64,000 bases of DNA. It comes from Micromonospora sp. NBC_00389 (GTDB lineage Bacteria; Actinomycetota; Actinomycetes; Mycobacteriales; Micromonosporaceae). Location of the stretch: NCBI RefSeq assembly GCF_036059255.1, contig NZ_CP107947.1, forward strand, positions 5,146,001 to 5,210,000, in the 5' to 3' direction. Both the position numbers and the translations under genes were made by a program. Shown one piece after another: positions 8,806 to 18,313 of this stretch. The first letter of the stretch is position 1. Every line of letters starts with the position of its first letter. The notes below the pieces were generated by a model. That model made no database searches and was not told the DNA's origin. It was given only the letters and a program-made list of their open reading frames with translations.

Positions 8806-8832
8806 CGGAATCGCCCACTCGAGGAGCTCCCG

Positions 8833-10506
8833 ATGACGAACCTCACCTTCAGGGAAACGAGCCTGCCCCGCCGCCGTCCGCTCCGGGCCGCCGTGGCCGC
8901 GGTCGCTGTCTTCTGCACGGTCATTGCCTGCTCACCGGTGTCGGACAGCGGGGACGCCCAGTCCGGCGACAACCAGTCGGCAGGCCAGGATTCCTTCGGT
9001 ACGCCGGCAGACCCCGCTGCTGTGAAGCAGGGCGGCAAGCTGGTCATCGCCCTCTCCGCGGAGCCCGACGCCCTGGACCCGACGCTGTCGCGGAGCCTCT
9101 ACTCCCGCTATGTCTTCCAGGCGATGTGCCAGAAGCTCTACGACGTGAACGAGCAGGCGCAGGTCGTACCCCAACTGGCGACCGCCCTGCCCACCACGAG
9201 CAGTGACGGTCGGACGGTGACCATCTCGCTGCGCCAGGGGGTGCGCTTCGGGGACGGCACGGCGTTCGACTCCGCCGCGGTGAAGGCCACCCTGCAGCGA
9301 CACCTGACCAACGCCCGGTCGGCACGCAAGAGCGAACTGGGTCCCATCGACGGCGTCGACACCCCGGACGCGCACACCGTCGTGCTGCGGCTGAAGCAAC
9401 CGTTCGCGCCCCTGCTCGGCGCCCTCGCCGACCGGGCCGGCATGATCATGAGCGCCAAGGCGTTGCAGAGCCTGGGCGATGACTTCGCCTCGGCGCCGGT
9501 CTGCGTCGGCCCCTTCAAGTTCGCCAAGCGGGTACCGCAGAACTCGATCGACGTCGTGAAGGACCCGAACTACTACGAGGCTGACAAGGTCCACCTCGAC
9601 GCCATCTCGTGGCGCATCCTCAGCGACGCGAGCATCCGCGCCGCCAACCTGCGCTCCGGCGACGCCCAGGTCGCCGACAGCATCTCCACCCAGGATGTCG
9701 CCTCCCTGCGGCAGGACGCCGCGGTCTCCGTCCTGCAGTCGCAGTCCCTCGGCTACCAGGGCCTCACGATCAACATCGGCAATGTCGACGGCGTCGGCAC
9801 CCCGGCCAAGCCGATCAACCGCCCGTTCGCGCAGAACGCCAAGGTTCGGCAGGCCTTCGAGCACGCGATCGACCGGAAGGCGCTGGTCGACGCCGTCTTC
9901 AACGGCATCCACGCCGCCGCCTGCTCACCCATCTCTCCCGCGAGCACGTTCTCGTCGCCGGAGGCGCAGACCTGCCCGGCGCACGACCCCGCCAAGGCCA
10001 AGCAACTGCTCACCGAGGCAGGTGTGCAGACGCCGTACCCGGTGACGATGCTCGCGTCGAACACGCCCGACACGCTGCGCCTCGCACAGGCGCTCCAGTC
10101 CATGGTCAAGGACGGCGGGTTCGACCTGAAGATCAACCCGGTGGAGTACTCGTCCCTTCTCGACGAGCAGGACCGCGGCAACTTCGAGCTGCTGCAGCTG
10201 GGCTGGAGCGGGCGGATCGACCCGGACGCCAACATCACGAACTTCGTGGGCACCGGCGCGAGCCAGAACGTCGCCGGCTACAGCAACCCCCAGCTCGACA
10301 CCCTGCTGACCCAGGCCCGGCAGTCCAACGACATCGAGGAGCGCAAGAAGCTGTACGGGCAGGCGGTCACGCTGCTCCAGCAGGACGACGCGCTGATCTA
10401 CCTCTACCGGCAGCGGAACCTGACCGCCGTCAGCAAGCAGATCCAGGGCCTGCAGGTCTTCCCGGACGGCGTGATCCGCGCGGCCTTCGCCGGTTTCACC
10501 AAGTAG
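8833..10506 (+). CDS. ABC transporter substrate-binding lipoprotein, SBP family 5
   Basis: 557 residues. A lipoprotein signal peptide ends in the lipobox VIAC (Cys near residue 37), so the protein is anchored on the outer face of the membrane. The mature part has the family 5 (oligopeptide/dipeptide/nickel/glutathione) pattern: GGKLVIALSAEPDALDPTLS, LRQGVRFGDGTAFDS and QAFEHAIDRKALVDAVFNGI. GAGGAG precedes the start. It is the first gene of a six-gene operon with two permeases, two ATPases and a gamma-glutamyltransferase-like enzyme. A gamma-glutamyl peptide or glutathione-like ligand is therefore a reasonable inference. Confidence 0.88.
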   Translation: MTNLTFRETSLPRRRPLRAAVAAVAVFCTVIACSPVSDSGDAQSGDNQSAGQDSFGTPADPAAVKQGGKLVIALSAEPDALDPTLSRSLYSRYVFQAMCQKLYDVNEQAQVVPQLATALPTTSSDGRTVTISLRQGVRFGDGTAFDSAAVKATLQRHLTNARSARKSELGPIDGVDTPDAHTVVLRLKQPFAPLLGALADRAGMIMSAKALQSLGDDFASAPVCVGPFKFAKRVPQNSIDVVKDPNYYEADKVHLDAISWRILSDASIRAANLRSGDAQVADSISTQDVASLRQDAAVSVLQSQSLGYQGLTINIGNVDGVGTPAKPINRPFAQNAKVRQAFEHAIDRKALVDAVFNGIHAAACSPISPASTFSSPEAQTCPAHDPAKAKQLLTEAGVQTPYPVTMLASNTPDTLRLAQALQSMVKDGGFDLKINPVEYSSLLDEQDRGNFELLQLGWSGRIDPDANITNFVGTGASQNVAGYSNPQLDTLLTQARQSNDIEERKKLYGQAVTLLQQDDALIYLYRQRNLTAVSKQIQGLQVFPDGVIRAAFAGFTK

Positions 10507-10512
10507 GTCGCC

Positions 10513-11469
10513 GTGGCCCGATATCTCCTCACCCGCGCCTGGCAGTCTGCGCTGACCCTGCTGTTGTCGACGATCGTGGTGTTCTTCGGTGTACGGGCGC
10601 TCCCCGGTGACCCCGCCCTGGCGCTGGCCGGGGAGGACCGGTCACCGGAGGCACTCGAGGCCATCCGTCGGCACTACGGGCTGGACCAGCCGCTGCCACT
10701 GCAGTTCGCGCAGTACGTGGAACGCATGGTGCAGGGCGACTTCGGGGTGTCGATCCGGACCGGTACGCCGGTCTCGTCGATGCTCACGACCGCCCTGCCG
10801 GTCACCGCCGAACTCTCCATCCTGGCGATCCTCATCGCCACGGCGCTCGGCGTCGGCGCCGGGGTGCTCGCGGCAGTACGCCGCGGGCGCCCGGCGGAGT
10901 GGCTGGCCAACGGGCTGGCCCTGATCGGCCTGTCGGTGCCGCACTTCTGGCTCGGGCTGCTCGCGATCCTCTACCTGTCCGTGGCGACCGGGCTGTTCCC
11001 CGCCTCCGGGTTCGTGCCGTTCCTTGAGGATCCCGTGGACAATCTGCACCACATCGTCCTGCCGGCCGTGATCCTCGGGACCGGCCTCGCCGCCATCATC
11101 ATGCGACAGACCCGTTCGGCGATGCTGGACTCGCTCTCCTCCGACTACGTACGGACGGCGAAGGCGAAGGGCCTCCGACCGCGAGCCGTCATCACCCAGC
11201 ACGCGCTGCGGAACAGCCTCATCGTGGTGGTGACCGTCGTGGGCCTGCAACTCGGGGGCCTGATCTCGGGGGCGGTCGTCACCGAACAGATCTTCGGGCT
11301 TCCGGGCTTCGGCAAAATGACCATCGACGCGGTGTTCCAGCGGGACTATCCGGTGATCCAGGCCGTCGTCCTGCTCACCGCCACGGCCTACATCGTGATC
11401 AATTTCTTCGTGGACCTGCTCTATTCGGTCATCGATCCACGGATCAGGGTGACGGGAGATCCGGCATGA
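10513..11469 (+). CDS. ABC transporter permease, DppB/OppB type
   Basis: 318 residues, six membrane helices, GTG start 6 bp after the binding-protein stop. The N-terminal MARYLLTRAWQSALTLLLST and the EAA-loop region DYVRTAKAKGLRPRAVI identify the first permease of a peptide/opine/nickel-type importer. The stop overlaps the next start (ATGA). Confidence 0.88.
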   Translation: MARYLLTRAWQSALTLLLSTIVVFFGVRALPGDPALALAGEDRSPEALEAIRRHYGLDQPLPLQFAQYVERMVQGDFGVSIRTGTPVSSMLTTALPVTAELSILAILIATALGVGAGVLAAVRRGRPAEWLANGLALIGLSVPHFWLGLLAILYLSVATGLFPASGFVPFLEDPVDNLHHIVLPAVILGTGLAAIIMRQTRSAMLDSLSSDYVRTAKAKGLRPRAVITQHALRNSLIVVVTVVGLQLGGLISGAVVTEQIFGLPGFGKMTIDAVFQRDYPVIQAVVLLTATAYIVINFFVDLLYSVIDPRIRVTGDPA

Positions 11470-12353
11470 CCGTCCTCACCGTTCCGATGGCGGAGACCGG
11501 TTCCGGCAGCATCACCCGGCGCACCCGCGTTCTGCGCCGGTTGCGACGGAACCCGCTCGCCGTCGTGAGCTTCGTCGTGCTCGCCCTCGCCGCCGTCATC
11601 GCGTTGCTCTCGCCGTGGATCGCCCCGTACTCCGTCGACCAGACCGACTTCGCCCACACGTTCTCACCCCCCGGCACCCCCGGACACGTGCTCGGCACCG
11701 ACGACCTGGGTCGCGACGTCCTGTCCCGGATCATGCTCGGGGCGCGGGCATCGCTGCAGGTGGGGCTCCTGGCGGTGGCCACATCATTGGTCATCGGTGT
11801 GCCGCTCGGGCTCGCGGCCGGTTACTTCCGCGCCTGGGACGCGGTGATCTCGCGCTTCACCGACCTGCTGCTCGCGTTCCCGTTCCTGATCATGGCGGTG
11901 GGGTTGGCGGCCATCCGGGGCGCCAGTCTCGGCAACGCCGCCGTGGCCATCGGCATCGCCCAGATCCCCGGGGTGATCCGGGTGGTGCGCTCGGACACGC
12001 TACGGCTCAAGTCGCTGGACTTCGTGGCCGCGGCCGTCGTGGACGGCGCCAGCGACCTGTGGGTGCTCGCCCGGCACATCCTGCCCAACGCGACGTCGGT
12101 GATCCTGGTACAGGCCACGGTCGCGATCCCGGCGGCGATCCTCGGCGAGGCGGTGCTCTCGTTCCTCGGCCTCGGCATCCAACCCCCGGCCCCCAGCCTG
12201 GGCACCATGCTGGCCACCGCCCAGCAGTTCGCCTCCCGTGCCCCGTGGGCCGCCGTCCTCCCCGGTGTTGTGATCATGGGTCTGGCGCTGGCGTTCAACG
12301 TCTTCGGTGACGCCCTCCGGGACGCACTCGACCCGAAGGGAGACCGGCGATGA
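11466..12353 (+). CDS. ABC transporter permease, DppC/OppC type
   Basis: 295 residues. The N-terminal TM segment follows RRLRRNPLAVVSFVVLALAA, with the typical HVLGTDDLGRDVLSRIMLGA box and an EAA-type loop DFVAAAVVDGASDLWVLARH. It pairs with the preceding DppB-type protein to form the membrane channel. It overlaps both neighbours by 4 bp. Confidence 0.88.
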   Translation: MTVLTVPMAETGSGSITRRTRVLRRLRRNPLAVVSFVVLALAAVIALLSPWIAPYSVDQTDFAHTFSPPGTPGHVLGTDDLGRDVLSRIMLGARASLQVGLLAVATSLVIGVPLGLAAGYFRAWDAVISRFTDLLLAFPFLIMAVGLAAIRGASLGNAAVAIGIAQIPGVIRVVRSDTLRLKSLDFVAAAVVDGASDLWVLARHILPNATSVILVQATVAIPAAILGEAVLSFLGLGIQPPAPSLGTMLATAQQFASRAPWAAVLPGVVIMGLALAFNVFGDALRDALDPKGDRR

Positions 12354-13411
12354 CAACGGTCGAACGGGCCGGAACGGCCGCCTCGGTCGACACACCCGTC
12401 CTGGAGATACGCGACCTCTCGGTTTCGTTCCCGACCGAGACCGGGACCGTCTCGGCGGTCGACAAGGTCAGTCTGGATCTCGAGCCCGGGGAGATCGTCG
12501 GGATGGTGGGCGAGTCGGGATGCGGAAAGAGCGTCACCGCGATGAGCATCGCGGGCCTGCTCCCGGAGAGCGCCCGGATCACCGGCTCGGCGCGGCTCAA
12601 CGGCACCGAGCTGGTCGGCACCCGCGAGTCGGTGCTCCGCCGGGTACGCGGCAAGGAGATCGCCTACATCTTCCAGGAGCCGATGACGTCCCTCAATCCC
12701 GTGCTCACCGTCGGGCGTCAGATCGGGGAAGTGCTCCAGGTCCACGAACGGATGTCCCGACGGGCCGCCCGGGCACGCGCCGTCGAACTGCTGACGCTCG
12801 TCGGGATCCCGTCCGCCGCGAAACGAGTCGACAACTATCCGCATCAGCTCTCCGGAGGCATGCGCCAGCGCGTGATGATCGCGATGGCGGTGGCCTGCGG
12901 GCCGAAGGTGCTGGTGGCCGACGAACCGACCACCGCGCTGGACGTCACGGTCCAGGCCGGCATCCTCCAGGTGCTGCGGGACCTGCGCGACCGGCTCGGC
13001 ACGAGCATCCTCATCATCACGCACGACCTCGGCGTGATCGCCGACATCGCCGACCGCGTCGTCGTCATGTACGCCGGGCGGGTGGTGGAGCGGGCACCGG
13101 TCACCGACCTGTTCGCGCACCCGTACCACCGCTACACCGCCGGGCTCCTGTCGGCGTCGCCGACACCGGGAAGGCACGCCGGCACCGACCGGCTGCAGGA
13201 GATCCCCGGCCTGGTGCCCGTCCTGTCGACCCAACCGGACGCGTGCACGTTCGCCGACCGCTGCCCGGCAGCCGACGCGCGGTGCCGCGACTCCGCCCCG
13301 CCCCTGGAGGCGGTGCGGGCCGGGGGCACGCTCGCCGCGACGGGCCACCTCGCGGCCTGTTGGCACCCCTGCCCGACCGCCCGCATGCAACCCGAGGAGG
13401 TGAACCGGTGA
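12350..13411 (+). CDS. ABC transporter ATP-binding protein, DppD/OppD type
   Basis: 353 residues. Walker A GESGCGKS (near 62), signature LSGGMRQRV, Walker [14 protein letters not shown] and the switch His in [10 protein letters not shown] are all present. The C-terminal oligopeptide-transporter extension with spaced cysteines ([14 protein letters not shown]) is intact. It energises uptake together with the next gene product and is translationally coupled on both sides. Confidence 0.9.
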   Translation: MTTVERAGTAASVDTPVLEIRDLSVSFPTETGTVSAVDKVSLDLEPGEIVGMVGESGCGKSVTAMSIAGLLPESARITGSARLNGTELVGTRESVLRRVRGKEIAYIFQEPMTSLNPVLTVGRQIGEVLQVHERMSRRAARARAVELLTLVGIPSAAKRVDNYPHQLSGGMRQRVMIAMAVACGPKVLVADEPTTALDVTVQAGILQVLRDLRDRLGTSILIITHDLGVIADIADRVVVMYAGRVVERAPVTDLFAHPYHRYTAGLLSASPTPGRHAGTDRLQEIPGLVPVLSTQPDACTFADRCPAADARCRDSAPPLEAVRAGGTLAATGHLAACWHPCPTARMQPEEVNR

Positions 13412-14409
13412 CGCCAGAGCCGGACGCCCTGCAGGTCGAGGACCTGGTGATGCACTTCGGCCCGGTACGCGCCGTGGACGGGGTGTCCCTCACCATCGCG
13501 AAGGGCCGGGTCACGGCCCTGGTGGGGGAGAGCGGCTCCGGAAAGTCGACCGTGGGCCGCTGCGTGGTGCGGCTCGTGGAACCGACCGCCGGAGTGGTCA
13601 GGATCGCCGGGACGGATGTCACGCACCTGTCCCGGCGACAGCTACGCCCGCACCGCAGTGCGGTGTCGATCGTCTTCCAGGACCCCGCCGCCTCCCTGGA
13701 CCCACGCATGCTGGTGGGGGAGGTCGTAGCCGAGCCGCTGCGGCTGTCCGGCAGGCGGATCCCGCGCCGCGACCGGGAGGCCCGGGTCGCCACCGAGCTT
13801 GGGCGGGTGGGCCTGCGCGCCGAGGTGGCACGCCGCTACCCCCATGAGCTCTCCGGCGGGCAACGCCAACGGGTCAGCATCGCCCGGGCACTGATCTCCG
13901 AGCCCAGGTTGCTCATCGCGGACGAACCCACCAGCGCGCTCGACGTGTCCGTGCAGGCGTCGGTGCTCAACCTCCTCGCCGACCTGCAACGGGACATCGG
14001 CTTCGCCTGCCTCTTCATCACCCACGACCTGTCCGCGGTCGAGTACCTGGCCGACGACATCGCCGTCATGTACCTGGGTCAGCTCGTCGAGAAGGGCTCG
14101 CGCGAGCGGATCTTCGCCCGGCCCGCCCACCCCTACACACAGGCGCTGCTGTCGGCCGCGCCGGTGGCCGACCCCGTCCGCCAACGGCAGCGTCAGCTGG
14201 TGCTGCTCGGCGACGACCTGCCGTCCGCGCTCGACCCGCCGTCCGGCTGCCGCTTCCGCACCCGGTGCCCGCTCGCGTTCGACAGGTGCGCGACGGAGGT
14301 ACCGGCACAGGTGGAGATCGGCGACGGCATGGCCGCGTGCCACCTGGTCCAGCCGGACGGCACCGGGCCCGACGTCCGGGCCGCAGATACGAGTGAGGTG
14401 TTGTCATGA
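13408..14409 (+). CDS. ABC transporter ATP-binding protein, DppF/OppF type
   Basis: 333 residues, GTG start overlapping the previous stop (GTGA). Walker A GESGSGKST, signature LSGGQRQRVSIARAL, Walker B LLIADEPTSALDV, and a C-terminal CRFRTRCPLAFDRC extension. It is the second ATPase of the importer; its stop overlaps the start of the gamma-glutamyltransferase-like gene. Confidence 0.9.
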   Translation: MTPEPDALQVEDLVMHFGPVRAVDGVSLTIAKGRVTALVGESGSGKSTVGRCVVRLVEPTAGVVRIAGTDVTHLSRRQLRPHRSAVSIVFQDPAASLDPRMLVGEVVAEPLRLSGRRIPRRDREARVATELGRVGLRAEVARRYPHELSGGQRQRVSIARALISEPRLLIADEPTSALDVSVQASVLNLLADLQRDIGFACLFITHDLSAVEYLADDIAVMYLGQLVEKGSRERIFARPAHPYTQALLSAAPVADPVRQRQRQLVLLGDDLPSALDPPSGCRFRTRCPLAFDRCATEVPAQVEIGDGMAACHLVQPDGTGPDVRAADTSEVLS

Positions 14410-16196
14410 CGTTCACCACCAGACCGACGCTCCAGGGCACCTTCGGCATGGTGTCCTCGACGCACTGGCTCGCCAGCCAGTCCGCCATGGGCATCCTCGA
14501 ACGCGGCGGGAATGCCTTCGACGCCGCAGTCACCGCCGGGTTCGTGCTGCACGTCGTCGAACCACACCTCAACGGCCCCGGCGGCGAGGTGCCGGCCATC
14601 GTGGCGACCGCCCAGGACCCGAACCCGAAGGTGCTGTGCGGGCAGGGGCCGGCGCCGGCCGGTGCCACCATCGCGCACTTCCGGTCCCTCGGGATGGACC
14701 TCATCCCCGGATCCGGCCCGCTCGCGGCGGCCGTACCCGGCGCCGTGGACGCCTGGCTCCTCCTGCTGCGCGAGCACGGCACGCTCTCCCTTGAGGAGGT
14801 GCTGGAGCCGGCGATCGGCTACGCCGGCGCCGGCCACCCGCTGGTGGGCAGGGTCGGTGACACCGTGGCGGCCGTGCGGTCCCTGTTCGAGGAGCACTGG
14901 CCCACCTCCGCGCAGCTCTGGCTGCGCGACGGCAGGCCACCGGCGGCGGGGGAGATGTTCGCCAACCCGGCGTACGCGCGGACCCTGCGACGACTGGTCG
15001 AGGCCGGGCAGGCCGCCGGCACCGACCGGGAGGCACAGATCGAGGCCGCCCGTCGGGCCTGGAGTACGGGGTTCGTCGCCGAGGCGATCGACCAGTTCAG
15101 CAGGCAGCCGTTCCAGGACTCCAGCGGAAGTCCCCACGCCGGTCTCGTCACCGGCGCCGACCTGGCCGGCTACTCGGCGACCTGGGAGGAACCGGCCACC
15201 CTGGACTGGCACGGCTACTCGGTGGCGAAGACCGGTTTCTGGGGCCAGGGGCCGGTGCTGCTGGAGACGCTGTCCGTCCTCGACGCGCTCGACGACCCCG
15301 GCGCGTACGACCCGGCGACCGCGACCGGCATCCACGCCCAGGTCGAGGCGCTCAAGCTCGCCTTTGCCGACCGCGAGGCCTGGTTCGGCGACGGCGGCGA
15401 CGTGCCCGCCAAGGCGCTGCTCTCCCGGGAGTACGCGCGGGAGCGGGCCGCCCTGATCGGCTCCCGAGCGTCAGCGGAGCTGCGGCCGGGGCGTCCCGAC
15501 GGGGCGGAACCCCGCCTGCCGGCGCACGTCCGACCGGGTGCCGGGCGTCCGACCGCCCCGACGGATCCCACGACGGGGGAGCCGACGGTGCAGTCGGACG
15601 GGGTGATCCGCGGTGACACCTGCCATGTGGACGTGGTCGACCGCTGGGGCAACATGATCTCCGCTACCCCGAGTGGCGGCTGGTTGCAGAGTTCGCCCAC
15701 CATTCCGGAGCTCGGCTTCCCGCTGGGCAGTCGGCTGCAGATGTTCTGGCTGGAGGAGGGCCTCGCCTCGTCGCTCACCCCGGGTCGGCGACCGCGTACG
15801 ACGTTGAGCCCGACCATGGTGCACCGCGACGGGGAGCCGGTACTGGCGTGCGGCACACCCGGCGGGGACCAGCAGGACCAGTGGCAGCTGCCGTTCCTGC
15901 TTCGGCATCTCGTCGGTGGCCAGTCCCTGCAGGAGGCCATCGACGCGCCCGCGTGGCACACCGTCAGCCTGCCGGGGTCGTTCTACCCGCGCGACATGGA
16001 GCCCGGAGTCCTGGTGGTGGAGGACCGGCTCGACGAGGACACGCTGGCGGCCCTGCGGGCGTACGGGCACGAGGTGCGACTGTCCGACGCGTGGAGCCTC
16101 GGCCGGCTCTGCGCCGTGACCCGCGATCCGGACACGGGCGTGCTCGCCGCCGGAGCGAACCCCCGGGGCATGCAGGGCTACGCGTGCGGCCGTTAG
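14406..16196 (+). CDS. Gamma-glutamyltransferase/acylase family protein (Ntn hydrolase)
   Basis: 596 residues. The N-terminal part has the family hallmark GGNAFDAAVTAGFVLHVVEP and HLNGPGGE. The region before the small subunit reads GVIRGDTCHVDVVDRWGNMI, where Thr405 aligns with the autoprocessing and catalytic Thr; APGGGDQQ-like binding residues appear as GTPGGDQQDQWQ. No signal peptide is visible, so it is probably cytoplasmic, like YwrD-type GGT homologues. Its coupling to a peptide importer suggests that imported gamma-glutamyl compounds are hydrolysed inside the cell, comparable in logic to the E. coli iaaA-gsiABCD glutathione-import operon (analogy, not homology of all parts). The stop codon overlaps that of the convergent gntR. 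Confidence 0.85.
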   Translation: MTFTTRPTLQGTFGMVSSTHWLASQSAMGILERGGNAFDAAVTAGFVLHVVEPHLNGPGGEVPAIVATAQDPNPKVLCGQGPAPAGATIAHFRSLGMDLIPGSGPLAAAVPGAVDAWLLLLREHGTLSLEEVLEPAIGYAGAGHPLVGRVGDTVAAVRSLFEEHWPTSAQLWLRDGRPPAAGEMFANPAYARTLRRLVEAGQAAGTDREAQIEAARRAWSTGFVAEAIDQFSRQPFQDSSGSPHAGLVTGADLAGYSATWEEPATLDWHGYSVAKTGFWGQGPVLLETLSVLDALDDPGAYDPATATGIHAQVEALKLAFADREAWFGDGGDVPAKALLSREYARERAALIGSRASAELRPGRPDGAEPRLPAHVRPGAGRPTAPTDPTTGEPTVQSDGVIRGDTCHVDVVDRWGNMISATPSGGWLQSSPTIPELGFPLGSRLQMFWLEEGLASSLTPGRRPRTTLSPTMVHRDGEPVLACGTPGGDQQDQWQLPFLLRHLVGGQSLQEAIDAPAWHTVSLPGSFYPRDMEPGVLVVEDRLDEDTLAALRAYGHEVRLSDAWSLGRLCAVTRDPDTGVLAAGANPRGMQGYACGR

Positions 16197-16876
16197 TGGG
16201 CCGCTCCGTATCCGCCTTCGGCGTTCTCGTAGGCGGCCGCGGATGCGGCGTCGAGATGGTCGAGTGCGGCCCGCTCGGCGCGGTCGCCGTCACCTGACTC
16301 GATGGCGTCGACCAGCTGGATGTGCTCGGCCCACGAGTGTGGAGCACGTTCCGCCGCACCCAGCCGGAAGACCCACTGGACATGGAGGTACAGCGACTTG
16401 GCGATCGACGACAGCCAGGGGTTTCCGCTGATCTGGAGGATGCGCAGATGCAGGGCGCTGTTCAGCTCGGCGACCCGGGGCAGGTCATGCCGCTCGGTCG
16501 CCTCGCGGCCCTGGTCGAGCAGCGCGCGCAGGGCCGCCACGTCGGCCGCGCTCGCCCGCTCGGCCGCCAGCCGGGCGGCCAGTGTCTCCAGGCGCTCGCG
16601 GACGGCGAACATGTCCCCGATGGTCCCGCTGCTGGGCGAGGCGACGACTGCCCCACGGCGGGGGAGGATCACCACGAAGCCCTCCGCCTCCGCGACGCGC
16701 AACGCCTCGCGGACAGGGTTGCGGGAAACGCCGAAGTCCTCGGCCAACCGGTCCTCGGTCAGCCGCTCTCCGGGGAGGTAGTCGCCGTCGATGATGGCGG
16801 TCCGCAGTGCGGCGAGGACCTGGTCGCGTAGCGGTAGGTGTTGAGCGCCGAGCTTGTCCCGCAGGTCTTCAGCCAA
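16193..16876 (-). CDS. GntR family regulator, FadR/FCD subfamily
   Basis: 227 residues. The N-terminal winged helix (LRDQVLAALRTAIIDGDYLP, RLAEDFGVSRNPVREAL) is followed by an FCD domain (RERLETLAARLAAERAS, ELNSALHLRILQISGNPWL). The FCD metal/ligand His and Asp residues lie in LNSALHLRI and EHIQLVDAIESGD. The start is TTG at 16876 with GGAAAGG 8 nt upstream. A 12-bp site 35 nt upstream is identical to one before the ABC/GGT operon, so this is very likely the local repressor. It converges on ggt with a 4-bp overlap. Confidence 0.85.
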   Translation of the reverse strand: MAEDLRDKLGAQHLPLRDQVLAALRTAIIDGDYLPGERLTEDRLAEDFGVSRNPVREALRVAEAEGFVVILPRRGAVVASPSSGTIGDMFAVRERLETLAARLAAERASAADVAALRALLDQGREATERHDLPRVAELNSALHLRILQISGNPWLSSIAKSLYLHVQWVFRLGAAERAPHSWAEHIQLVDAIESGDGDRAERAALDHLDAASAAAYENAEGGYGAAH

Positions 16877-16910
16877 CCTGATCGCCTTTCCGTGATCTGT
16901 CGGGACAAAG

Positions 16911-16922
16911 TGTATACGAAGA
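16911..16922. promoter_or_regulatory. Putative GntR operator at the gntR / DUF1275 divergent promoter
   Basis: TGTATACGAAGA is the exact reverse complement of the site at 8782-8793. It lies 35 nt upstream of the gntR TTG start and 24 nt before the divergent DUF1275 gene, so it could control both. A 12-bp match by chance at two promoters of one regulon is unlikely. Confidence 0.65.
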
Positions 16923-16945
16923 ACAATCTATGGAGGTGGCCGACA

Positions 16946-17662
16946 GTGTCGAGCACAGCGCCCCGCGTCATTCACCCCCGCGCCGCCGCGCAGGACAGCC
17001 AGCACCTCCTGCGGCGGCGGCAGGCCCTCGTCGTCGTGCTCACCTTCCTGACCGGAAGTGCCGACGCCATCGGCTTCCTCGCCCTCGGCGGAGCCTTCGC
17101 CAGCGTCATGACCGGCAACATGGTCCTCCTCGGACTCTCGGCGGGCCGGGGCGAGGCCGAGCTCGCCCTGACCTCCGGCTGCGCCATCGTCAGCTTCATC
17201 GTCGGCGTCCTCGCGGGCGCCCGCGTCGTCGGCTCGGCCCAGCCGGACGATCCCGTCTGGCCGCGACGGGTCACCTGGGCGCTCGTCCTGGAGCTCGTGG
17301 TGTTCGTCGTGTTCCTCGTCGTCTGGGAGATCAGCCTTCCCACCCACGACGAGCACGTCCATCTCGCGCTCCTGATGCTGTCGGCGGCGGCGCTGGGCGT
17401 GCAGAGCAGTGCGATCCAACGGTTCGGCGTACCGGGCCTGTCCTCCACGTACCTGACCGGGACCCTCACGAGTCTGATCGCCGGCGTCGCCGCGCGCAGC
17501 CCGTGGCGCAGCCTGCGGCCCAAGGCCCAGGTCCTGCTGGCCCTGATGACCGGCGCCGCGGTCGGTGCCCTGGTCGCCCTGCACCTACCGGTACTGGCGC
17601 CGGCGCTGCTGATCGTGCCGCTGGTGCTCGTCATCGCCGTGTCCTCGCGGATGAGGTCATAG
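16946..17662 (+). CDS. DUF1275 (YoaK-like) integral membrane protein
   Basis: 238 residues with about six helices. The DUF1275 signature appears as LTFLTGSADAIGFLALGGAFASVMTGNMVLL, and later GVQSSAIQRFGVPGLSSTYLTGTLTSL. The GTG start at 16946 has GGAGGTGG 6 nt upstream. Function is unknown for the family. It is divergent from gntR and shares its promoter region, so it may belong to the same regulon. Confidence 0.82.
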   Translation: MSSTAPRVIHPRAAAQDSQHLLRRRQALVVVLTFLTGSADAIGFLALGGAFASVMTGNMVLLGLSAGRGEAELALTSGCAIVSFIVGVLAGARVVGSAQPDDPVWPRRVTWALVLELVVFVVFLVVWEISLPTHDEHVHLALLMLSAAALGVQSSAIQRFGVPGLSSTYLTGTLTSLIAGVAARSPWRSLRPKAQVLLALMTGAAVGALVALHLPVLAPALLIVPLVLVIAVSSRMRS

Positions 17663-17686
17663 CCGTCCACTGAGCGCGAACACAGG

Positions 17687-18313
17687 TCATGCCCCGCGGG
17701 CGAACAGGGCAAGGCGCACCCGATTGGGACTGTCGGTCTTCGTCATCAGGTTGGTGATGTGCGTCTTGACCGTGGTGACACCGATGTGGAGCCGCTCGGC
17801 GATCTCGGTGTTGGACAGGCCCTCGGCGACGAGGTTCAACACGTCCTGTTCGCGGGCGGTCAGTCCCTGCACCGGCCGCGGCGTCTCGGCACGGGCGTGC
17901 ACCGCGCGCTGGACCAGGCGTTGCAGCACCTCCGGGCTGAACGGGCTGTCACCCACGGCGGCCCGGCGGATGCCGTCCAGCAGCTCGGCGGGGGGTGCGT
18001 CCTTGAGCAGAAACCCGCAGGCGCCAGCGGTCAGGGCGGGGTAGACGTGGTCGTCGTCACCGAACGTGGTCAGCACCAGGACGCGGGTGGCGGGGCGGTC
18101 GGCGAGGATGCGGCTGGTCGCGGTGATCCCGTCGACACCGGGCATACGCAGGTCCATCACGACGACGTCGGGGACGAGTCGCGCGGCGAGCGGGATCGCG
18201 TCGCGGCCACTGTCGGCCTCCCCGACCACCTCGATGTCGGGTTGGGCATCGCAGAGCATCCGCAGGCCCGCGCGGATGAGGTGCTGGTCGTCGACCAGCA
18301 GGACGCGGATCAC
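17687..18313 (-). CDS. NarL/LuxR-type response regulator
   Basis: 208 residues. The receiver domain has IRVLLVDDQHLIRAGLRML, the phospho-acceptor Asp in DVVVMDLRMPGVDG (near residue 53) and LTTFGDDD/KDAPPAELL. The C-terminal LuxR HTH reads GLTAREQDVLNLVAEGLSNT and HIGVTTVKTHITNLM. Its GTG start overlaps the kinase stop by 4 bp (GTGA). It is the last gene of a probable four-gene operon and converges on the DUF1275 gene. Confidence 0.88.
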   Translation of the reverse strand: MIRVLLVDDQHLIRAGLRMLCDAQPDIEVVGEADSGRDAIPLAARLVPDVVVMDLRMPGVDGITATSRILADRPATRVLVLTTFGDDDHVYPALTAGACGFLLKDAPPAELLDGIRRAAVGDSPFSPEVLQRLVQRAVHARAETPRPVQGLTAREQDVLNLVAEGLSNTEIAERLHIGVTTVKTHITNLMTKTDSPNRVRLALFARGA

